Shown here one piece after another: positions 22,545-31,385 of a DNA stretch of 64,000 nt. Each line of letters starts with the position of its first letter. The stretch's first letter is position 1. The translations under genes and the position numbers were made by a program. The stretch lies in the NCBI GenBank assembly GCA_963920575.1, contig OY986966.1, positions 16,797,888 to 16,861,887 of the forward strand. Reading direction: 5' to 3'. Origin of the DNA: Narthecium ossifragum. Taxonomy: Eukaryota > Streptophyta > Magnoliopsida > Dioscoreales > Nartheciaceae. The notes below the pieces were generated by a model that had not been told where the DNA came from, did no database searches, and worked only from the letters and a program-made list of their open reading frames with translations.

Positions 22545-24940
22545 ATGCAAGGTCGCCGATCACGGAAAGAAAAGTTGTTGCCCTTGAACGATAAAGTAGA
22601 TCAAATTGGTTGGAAGAAGAGATTTAACAAAGATAGCCTGTTCACATCAGATCTAGGAGTTCAAGAGGAGGAACAAGAGGAGATATAGCTTAATAACAAT
22701 GTACGTCCTTTGGAGGAATACGCGAGGCCTACTATTTCTACATGACCTTCATGCATCGCGTTACCTGCAGAGGCTAGGAATTACGAACTTAAAAATCTAC
22801 ATTTTTCTATGATTCCTAAATTTCATGGTTTACCTTCTGAAGATGCACTGACTTTTATGAAAGATTATTATGCTACTATTCAGAGTTTTTCTCTAGGTGG
22901 CATTACTGAAGATCAACTGAGGATGCGATGTTTTCCTTATACCTTAAAGGATAAAGCGAAGAGATGGCTGATGTCGTTCCCTCCTGGATCACTCACTATT
23001 TGGGATGCAATTTATAACAAGTTTGTTAGCAAATTTTATTCTCATGTCATGACTACTAACTTGAGAAGACAAATTCGAAATTTTCAGCAAGCTAATAGAG
23101 AACCATTCCATGAAGTATGGGATAGATTTAAGATGCTTTTGATGCAATGTCCCCATCATAATTATTCTTTAGAAAATCAGATGAAGTATTTTTATGATGG
23201 ACTAAATCTTTCTTGTCAGACTATGGCAGATAATACTGCAGGTGAAGCGATGTTCAAAAGGACACCCCCAGAAGCATATGAGATTTATGAGATGTTGGGA
23301 TCTAACTCGCAGCAGAGGGACACAAGGAATAAGGCGAGAGGCATCCATGAGCTAAACCAGAACGACGATATGGCAAGGCAAATCGCAACCATGAACAAGA
23401 AGATGGACGCCATGATGTCCACTCACGCCAAACCGGCTGAGGTTTGTTCAATTTGCAATATTGTTGGTGATAGGTTTGATTCATGTCCTTCTGGTTGTGA
23501 CTTTCCGGAATATGTGCAGGAACAAGCTAATTTGATGAATGCTTATAACCCGAGACTTAGATTTGACCCTTATACAAATACTTACAATCTTGGTTGGAGG
23601 GAGCATCCGAATTTTTCATGGAAAAATACTACTAATGCTAGCATGCCTTCTGCTAATCAATCTAACCCACCTGTTAAGTCGTCTTTGGAATCAACTATGT
23701 TGGCTTTTATGCAGAAAATAGACTCAAAGATGGAACAACAATATTCGACCATTGCTCGACATGATGCAGCATTGAAGAATGTTTCAGCATCCATTGGGAA
23801 GTTGGAAGTTCAAGTGGGACAGTTTGCAGATGCTGTACGAGCCCATGTTCCAGGTAGATTTCCAAGCCAACCTGAGCAAGCCAACGCAGTTACTGTTCTT
23901 CATTTAGGTAAGATAATTGATAACAATATTAATGTTGAAGTTACTGATATGTGTAGTGATGATAAAATTGAGGAAGTCGAGAGGGAAGAGCCCTCGAAGA
24001 GGCCACCGCGGGCCACATCTTCTTCTGAACATGGAAAGAGAGCAATTTCAAATCCGGAGGTTCGTCACAACACTCCTCCACCATATGTGCCGCCAATTCC
24101 TTTTCCAGGCCGCCTGAAGAAAGCCAAAATGGATAAGTCATATTCTGAAATTTATGATATTCTATCGAAGGTTAATGTGAACTTATCATTGCTTGATGTA
24201 ATTAGAAAAATGCCTGCTTTTCCAAAGTTCTTCAAGGAACTACGTACTTCTAAGCGTAAGTATGAACCTAATGAAAAGGTGATGGTTTCAGAGACGGCAA
24301 GCGCGGTTCTACAAAGGAAACTTCCACCCAAGCTTAAGGATCCAGGGAGTTTTAACATTAGTATTACTGTTGGTGATATAAAAATAGGGGAGGCAATGCT
24401 TGATTTAGGAGCCAGTGTTAATTTGATGACTTACTCTGTTTCCGTCAGTTAGATCTGGGTGAATTAAAACCTACTACTATGACTCTACAACTTGCAGATC
24501 GTTCAATTAAATATCCATTAGGCATTGTAGAAGACATCTTAGTACAAGTTGATAAGTTAATTATCCCTGCTGAATTTGTAATATTGGATATGGATGATGC
24601 ACCATTGAATGATAGAAATTTACCTATTTTGTTGGGATGTCCATTCATGGCTACAGCTGAGACTATGATTAATGTGAAGGATGGTAAGCTCAACATGACA
24701 ATTTTAGGTGAAACTGTTGAATTTATAGTGTTTGAGTCTATGTCCTGTCCTTCAAATTCTTTTGATTGTTTTTCAATAGATGTTGTAGATTCATTGGTGT
24801 TCTCTAATTTCAGACAGGAGCAACTGAAGACTACATTGAAAGCGGATTTGAAAATGGTGGAGGATAACTTGCACAGTTATAAGAGAGCAAAGGAGGTCTT
24901 CGCACCGCTTGAAGCATTACAGTCATATAAACCTGGCTGA
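22545..24940 (+). pseudogene. Athila-like gag and aspartic protease, broken; no RT or integrase
   Basis: The gag frame starts at ATG 22545 and carries in-frame stops TAG 22686-22688 and TGA 22743-22745. It is then open to 24452. Gag hallmarks are FHGLPSEDALTFMKDYY, then DKAKRWLMSFPPGSLTIWD and LRRQIRNFQQ, followed by a Cys-containing segment near 23450-23490. At about 24405 the retropepsin motif is LDLGASVNLM, where the usual (S/T) of D-(S/T)-G is Leu. A one-base frameshift near 24440 moves the frame to 24479-24940, which holds the rest of the protease (ILLGCPFMATAE). The frame ends at 24940 in what is normally the protease-RT linker. RT, RNase H and integrase are entirely absent. Mobilisation would need proteins from a related element such as the one at 61082-64000. 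Confidence 0.85.
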
Positions 24941-24989
24941 ACCTTAAGGCTTTGCAGTACGTCTTGCCTAGATGTTAAATAAAGCGCTG

Positions 24990-25007
24990 GGTGGGAGGCA
25001 ACCCACC
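24990..25007 (+). other. Conserved hairpin with AGGCAA loop
   Basis: GGTGGG-AGGCAA-CCCACC. The counterpart at 62295-62312 (minus) is CTTGGG-AGGCAA-CCCAAA. The loop is identical and the stem is partly changed. AAGCGCT precedes both. Confidence 0.7.
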
Positions 25008-25600
25008 AAGGTAACCTGTTTTAAGTTTCAATTTTTAGTTTTATGTTTTCTCTTTTGTTTTTCTTTTAGGATTTCAGCCACCCGGAGGATCCTGGAGGAG
25101 ATGTTCGCTATTCTATCAGGTAGCCTCTTTCTTATTTAAACTATCTTGTATCTCCTTTATATGGAATTATTGGATAGCCACCTCCTACATATCTTCTTGT
25201 TTACGATGCACACATTGAGGACAATGTTAATTTCACGTTGGGAGGTGTAGACATTCATGATCGTATTTATGCTACCTTGTGGGTATAATAGTGTTAAATT
25301 GTACGTGAGCTGAAATTTTTATGCTTATTATACATGCTGCTTTCATATGGATTGACCTATACATTGATTGCATGCGTGATAACTTGAAGGTAGATTATTA
25401 TGTGAGTCACACACGAACACTTTTTGTGCAGTTGCGATTATACTCACCAGAGGAATGAGCATGCTATTGTCAATCTAGACCATGATTTCAGCATTAGCTA
25501 GTGTTGAGCATTGCATGCAGAGAAAAAAAAAGAAAAAAAAAAGAAAAAGTTCTGGAGCTTGATTAAGCTGTGCCTAAACGACTATTAGGTGATCTACTGA

Positions 25601-25743
25601 GTAACCGGGTGTTCTTGCCTCAGGAAGCTGGGAGCTCGCGTAAAAAGGTAGAACCACTAATAGCTAGAAAAAAACTACTCAGTGTTTTGTTAAGTAACCG
25701 GGTCTCTGCGCCTCAAGAAGCGGAGAGTGCTGGCGTAAAAAGG
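25601..25743 (+). repeat. Two GTAACCGGGT-hairpin-CGTAAAAAGG modules
   Basis: Copies at 25601-25648 and 25694-25743. The flanks are constant while the middle differs but can fold: in copy 2, CTCTGCGC opposes GCGGAGAG with one mismatch. A third copy lies at 61652-61699 on the minus strand. Confidence 0.65.
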
Positions 25744-26135
25744 CAAAATGTCAGATAGTTGAAGGAAAAAAATAAAAAAATAAAAAGAGCATGTTGTACT
25801 TAAAGTGCAAGGGTTGGATGATTGGTCATGAAGATAGTAGTGTGTTTGGACTAATGGTGGATAGAAGTTGCTTCTGTACGCAACATTTATTTGTCACATC
25901 ACTTGTGTTCTTCTGAATGGTGATTAGCATGTTTAAGAGTAGAAGTTAATCTCATGTGTTGGTAGCTGTGTATGAGTATAGTACGTTTTCGTGCTCTGTA
26001 TTATATAGAACACGATCGAGTTGACGACGTAGAACTCTTATTATGCATGTCTACACCCTTGGACAATGGTGTGCTTAATTATAAATTTATGCGCTTAAAA
26101 TTGCTAGAGACTAGCAATAAGCTGGTTGGGGGGTG

Positions 26136-27226
26136 TGATGAGTGCATGAAAGTGTACTCTGAATAGCCTTATAACTAGTTTAATTACTAGATTTTTCATC
26201 CTTAATTAGCCTCTTTATTACTATTTTTATATCTATATGTTGCTTCACATAGTTGTTTGAAAAATGCAGGAAAAATGAGCAAAGAAGCTGAAAAGATTAC
26301 ATGGATCAACTTTAAAGATTAAATTATACCTTCTCACGAAGAAACAGATAATTTGCCATATATGGTTGGAAAGCTCTTGAAGTCTAGTTTATGGAGAATT
26401 TTACGGTTTATGATTCCAAGTTTACTAGAGAAAGTTAAGGCAATTTTAGTACCAATGGCGCAGTCTGGATGGCAAAACAGTAAATACTCTGGAAAGTAAG
26501 ATCGATCCTTCTCCCTAGTAGGATCGATCCTTCTCTGCACAGACCTGACAGAACGCATACTTTTCACATGAGCACAGTAGGATCGATCCTACTATCCATC
26601 CTACTGAGTAAAATCGATCCTACACCCATGGAAGGATCGATCCGAGTCGGGCGTAGCCAGAAATTGAAGATTTTGATGCAACGGATCGATCCTACACCCA
26701 TGGAAGGATCAATCCTACCTTCGCAATGAAGAAAATCAATGCTTCTGATCTAATCCGAGGATCGAGACACTTAAGGCTATAAATAGGATTCTTTCTAGGG
26801 TTTGAGGGGGGCTTTTTGGTAGCGTTTGGAGGAGAGGAGACTGGTTCAAGGCTTGGTTTTCTTTTCTTTTTCTCTTCTTATTTCTTCATTAGTTTTGTTG
26901 CCCTCTTGATGAACATGAGTGGCTAGTTTCTTCTCTAAGGTACCGATGTAGCCCTAACTGAATCATTCTATATTATTAGATCATGTTTATTTAATCAGTT
27001 TATATTTCTTGTTTCATTCATTATTATAACTGAGATCTTAAATACTTTTATCTGGCCAATTGATGTATTATATATTGTTTTATGTGAGATTGGGTGAGGG
27101 TTGATTCACTAATCTTGCAGGATCTATGAATGAATGAGTTTATGTCAAAGCCGGGTTCAAGCTAAGACTATTCTTGGTTCATGATTGATCTTCAGAGCTT
27201 AATGGATTCTTGGTTAACACTTAGTT
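26136..27226 (+). mobile_element. 3' LTR of R1, truncated by the assembly gap
   Basis: It is nearly identical to 21009-22100, including the GATC array (26500-26720) and TATAAATA at 26778. The last about 395 bp expected from the 5' LTR are missing, because N begins at 27227. Confidence 0.9.
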
Positions 27227-27426
27227 NNNNNNNNNNNNNNNNNNNNNNNNNNNNNNNNNNNNNNNNNNNNNNNNNNNNNNNNNNNNNNNNNNNNNNNNNN
27301 NNNNNNNNNNNNNNNNNNNNNNNNNNNNNNNNNNNNNNNNNNNNNNNNNNNNNNNNNNNNNNNNNNNNNNNNNNNNNNNNNNNNNNNNNNNNNNNNNNNN
27401 NNNNNNNNNNNNNNNNNNNNNNNNNN
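27227..27426. other. Assembly gap (200 N)
   Basis: Exactly 200 N, a conventional placeholder length. At least the missing 395 bp of the LTR plus a target duplication and Helitron sequence must lie here, so the true gap is larger. Confidence 0.95.
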
Positions 27427-28154
27427 CTGGACCGCTCTTTATGTCTTATAGTTGAGACATTTCAAAAACCGTCCTTCCATATATAATAGATATATATATG
27501 TTTATTCTCTCTCCGATGTCTTTTATAATGTTGGCTGGATATGAGTATGTTTTTTTAATACGAGTTTGAATATTTTTTAATATGAAGCACGGTGCATTCT
27601 ATCAGAGGCATGAGGTTATCACTTTATGTTATGATGTGGGTAATCTAACGGTGAAGAGAGGGGTGGGGGGGTTTAATCTAACGGTAGAGAGAGGAGTGGG
27701 GGAGTTAATGGGGAGAGAGAAAACTCAGTTATAATCGTATCAGATGGTACAGGGGGTAGGGGTGGCAATTCGGGTCATGACCCACGAACCCGACCCGACC
27801 CGACCCGAATAAATGGGTCGACCCGTTTACGACCCGCGAATAAATGGGTCGGGTCGGGTCAACCCACGGGTTAGGCGGGTCAACCCGTTTAATTTGAATG
27901 TCACTTAGACTTTTAGGGCTAATTTGAATGTGATCTCATCTCATCAAAGAAAACTTAAACAAGTTGTAAGTTTATTATTTAGGTTGGATGGTTTGGATGT
28001 AATTGAAACAAGTTGTAATTTTATTAATTAGTTGATAATTTGGTGCTTGATTGTTGTTAAACGGGTAGACCCGACCCGACCCGATCCGTTTAATAAACGA
28101 GTTAAACGGGTCGGGTCGGGTTTACCCGTTTATAAATGGATCGGGTTCGGGTTG
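27427..28154. repeat. First copy of a 728-bp duplication
   Basis: By eye it is identical to 28605-29332 (offset 1178). It includes a Helitron 5' end (to about 27491), non-coding spacer and the left 398 bp of an hAT MITE starting at 27757. The copy starts at the edge of the N gap and ends inside the MITE. Confidence 0.85.
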
Positions 28155-28671
28155 GGCGAGTCGTGCGACGGCGTGGACGTCAATGGCGTCGGGCGACGGC
28201 GTGGATGTCGATGGCGTCGGGCGACGACGTGGATGTCGAGGGCGGGTTTGGCGGTCGATGACGGCGCGAGGTCGGGCGAGGTCGGGCGAGGTCGGCGTCG
28301 GCGCGGCTGAGGGCGAGGTCGACGTGGGGAGAGGAGGGGGGATGGGTGAGGGGAAAGAGACGGAGAGGGGACGGGGGGAGAGGGGACGGGGACATGGCGT
28401 GAGAATGGGTCGAGGGAGAGGGGATGGGGTAGATGGATGGGACGAGTGTCCCATCCCTCTCTCTCAGCTGAATTTTGAGCGGGGGCGGGTGGGTGGGTGA
28501 AGGAAGAAAATTTGGACGGGAGATTTTGATGGGAATCAAAATTTGAACGGCAATCTTAAAGTTGATGATGAAATCTGGACCGTTGGATGTGTTTGGAGAT
28601 AAATCTGGACCGCTCTTTATGTCTTATAGTTGAGACATTTCAAAAACCGTCCTTCCATATATAATAGATAT
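28155..28671 (-). mobile_element. Helitron 5'-terminal fragment, minus strand
   Basis: A GC-rich interior (28155-28540) is followed by the conserved 5' region, reverse complement of TTTCAAAAACCGTCCTTCC. It ends at about 28671 where the minus strand starts TCTATTATATATGG after an A. GTCGGGCGACG-type short repeats fill the GC part; ORFs there are compositional. Confidence 0.6.
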
Positions 28672-29332
28672 ATATATGTTTATTCTCTCTCCGATGTCTT
28701 TTATAATGTTGGCTGGATATGAGTATGTTTTTTTAATACGAGTTTGAATATTTTTTAATATGAAGCACGGTGCATTCTATCAGAGGCATGAGGTTATCAC
28801 TTTATGTTATGATGTGGGTAATCTAACGGTGAAGAGAGGGGTGGGGGGGTTTAATCTAACGGTAGAGAGAGGAGTGGGGGAGTTAATGGGGAGAGAGAAA
28901 ACTCAGTTATAATCGTATCAGATGGTACAGGGGGTAGGGGTGGCAATTCGGGTCATGACCCACGAACCCGACCCGACCCGACCCGAATAAATGGGTCGAC
29001 CCGTTTACGACCCGCGAATAAATGGGTCGGGTCGGGTCAACCCACGGGTTAGGCGGGTCAACCCGTTTAATTTGAATGTCACTTAGACTTTTAGGGCTAA
29101 TTTGAATGTGATCTCATCTCATCAAAGAAAACTTAAACAAGTTGTAAGTTTATTATTTAGGTTGGATGGTTTGGATGTAATTGAAACAAGTTGTAATTTT
29201 ATTAATTAGTTGATAATTTGGTGCTTGATTGTTGTTAAACGGGTAGACCCGACCCGACCCGATCCGTTTAATAAACGAGTTAAACGGGTCGGGTCGGGTT
29301 TACCCGTTTATAAATGGATCGGGTTCGGGTTG
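28605..29332. repeat. Second copy of the 728-bp duplication
   Basis: Exact counterpart of 27427-28154. Here the hAT MITE continues to its right end. Confidence 0.85.
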
Positions 29333-29444
29333 ATAAACCGGACCCGTTTATTAAACGGGGCGGGTTCGGGTTTGGCCTTTGGGTCGAGATATCGGTGCTC
29401 GACCCGACCCGGACCCGATCCGTGAACCCGAATTGCCACCCCTA
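28935..29444. mobile_element. hAT-type MITE, complete copy
   Basis: Termini are TAGGGGTGGCAATTCGGGT and its reverse complement ACCCGAATTGCCACCCCTA. The flanking octamers ACAGGGGG (28927-28934) and ACATGGGG (29445-29452) differ at one position, fitting an 8-bp hAT duplication. The interior is rich in GGGTCGGGT/ACCCGACCC repeats. No transposase. Confidence 0.85.
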
Positions 29445-29591
29445 ACATGGGGCCCACTAGTTTTTTTGAATATATTAAAGTATACAAGTAATTATAACCT
29501 TATCCGAGGGGTTACATCAGACGATCCAAATGTAACACAAAGCTCTTACATCTAACGGTGGAAAATTTTCAATTCAAGGATAGAAATGAAA

Positions 29592-29999
29592 TGTCACGCC
29601 CCGACCCACGAAGGCCCAACCGGGCCGGGCGACGCGAACCGGAACCTAGCTTTATGCTCACTCCTACCCTGGCTGCGTTTTGCAGGTATAAGCGTCAGCT
29701 CTTCTTCAATGGCCCTTACCGGGCAAGTGTTTGGTGGCGCGGCGGCGTCTGACGGTCCTTAAGGAGCGATGATAGTCTTCTACACCCTTTTTCTTTAGAT
29801 AGTCTCCTAGAGAGTATGTCGTATAAATGTAAACCCTTTTGAGGATTTGAATATTATATTATGTTTCTTTTGAGGTTTTAATCTTTTTTTAATAAGGGTG
29901 GTTATGAATTGTTTAGGGAGACCAGTAGGTTAGAAGGAACCCCTCGTCAAAATTATTTCGCATTAGTTAGGTTCCGGTTTGCGGGTCGGGGCGTGACAT
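29592..29999 (+). mobile_element. Short solo LTR or deletion derivative (408 bp)
   Basis: Starts TGTCACGCCCCGACCC and ends GGGTCGGGGCGTGACA, a perfect 16-bp inverted terminal repeat. Flanks are TGAAA and TCAAA (4 of 5 identical). The interior matches the 3' part of the long LTR at 45115-45517, including TGCGTTTTGCAGGT. It may be a compact relative of that LTR lacking its first 2 kb. Confidence 0.7.
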
Positions 30000-31385
30000 C
30001 AAACCTCTTTCACATTCTTTAGATCACTTGGGAACGAGGGACAAGTTTAAATCCTTTCATTCAAAACTGAACAATTTCTAAAAATTAGATAACTGTAAAA
30101 GGGCCGATGCTCAATTCCAAGGCAGCCAATCTCAACCGTCACATGAAGATCTGACAGTGTAGATCATTGCATTTTCTTTCTTTCTTTTTTTTCTTTTTAC
30201 ATGTGTTCGCGCGCGAAATTTGTTGGCTTTTGGTGAACAGAAAGATTCGTGAGGATCAGGGACGTGCGCTCTCCAACCTCCTCGAAAACGAGCGAAGGTG
30301 CTAAGGATGCGAAAAAGATGAGGTGAAAATGAGTTAATAAAACAGAGACAATGATTTGTTCTGATGGCACCGAAAAACGGTTCCGTCGAAAAGATAAGTT
30401 ATTGATTGATAAGGAGGCACCGATGACAGTTCCGATGAAATCACTTACTTGCAAGTAAGTTACAAAGATCACAGAGTGGACCTATGATCCAAGGGTGGAG
30501 GGCAGACCTGCAATACAGGGTTGCAGGTCGGACCTGCGAAAGACCTAAACCTAAACCTAGATTACAACAATGACTATGTCTACTGATAAGAGTCTTGCTC
30601 TGGTTTCTTGAATTTGCGAGAGAGCTTCCTTGTTGTGTCTTCTAGGCTTTTATACTATCCCTTGGCAGTTCCTCATCGGTTAGCAGCGGTTTCTCCATCG
30701 TGCTTTGCAGTTGAATTGCTAATCTCCATCATGCCTGGCAATTGAACTGCTAGACAGTTGTATTAACTATCATGCTTTTTCGCTGGTGATGTTCGGCTTC
30801 TCTTTTCGTGGCATCACTTTCGTCAATATTTACTTTCGTGTGATAGACCGTACTGATGCCTGCGATCTATGTGTATACAAAATAATATGCATACGAAAGA
30901 AACACCATTTTCCTTGAAATCATCTATTTTCGAGGAAATTGCATGGAGTCATTCGTGCATAGAGTCTTTCGCATAATTATCAACGAACATGGAATTTATA
31001 ATGTGACTTGTTTAATCACCTTTGTACTTTGCGATGCGACCTAGCCTTTTAGCCATCATCATCATCTGTTGACTTAGCATTTTTATGTCATATCAAAGAT
31101 CGTGTGGATCATGGATCATTAATGGCGACGGATGTGGCATGATAATCGAACCGTTAACAGGCGCACTATTGTTTCCTCAGCCAATGACAACCATTTATAG
31201 CGATTTACCATACTTAAAGCCATCATTAGGTATTGATCCCCGTGTCAACTCTCTCCTTGAAATGCCTTCATAAAACCCTAAGGGTTACTTTCCCCCTTAG
31301 CTTGTCCCCTTTTATTTTAGCGCCGCTAGTCTTCATATTCCATCTACTTTCTTTCTTCCTTTGTTTTTCTATCTAGCTTATAGCA
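30000..31385. other. Spacer without a recognised gene
   Basis: Mostly AT-rich. ORFs at 30197-30472 (minus) and 31085-31273 (plus) have no recognisable domain. The T-rich stretch before 31386 could be promoter or leader of the pseudogene downstream. Confidence 0.4.

Larger units (their letters stand above)
24941..26135 (+). other. Non-coding 3' internal region of R1
   Basis: It contains the AGGCAA-loop hairpin (24990-25007), a CATTGAGGACAATG hairpin (25213-25226), two GTAACCGGGT boxes (25601-25648 and 25694-25743), A-rich tracts (25522-25550 and 25764-25790) and a polypurine tract GGTTGGGGGGTG just before the 3' LTR. Several of these recur in the minus-strand element at 61082-62440. Confidence 0.7.

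Noticed and set aside
27181..27486. ORF spanning the N gap
   Set aside because: Most of it is undetermined sequence and the ends are LTR and Helitron DNA.
28122..28539. ORFs of 90-120 codons in several frames
   Set aside because: GC-rich GTCGGGCGACG-type repeats in a Helitron fragment; Pro/Ser/Arg composition without protein character.
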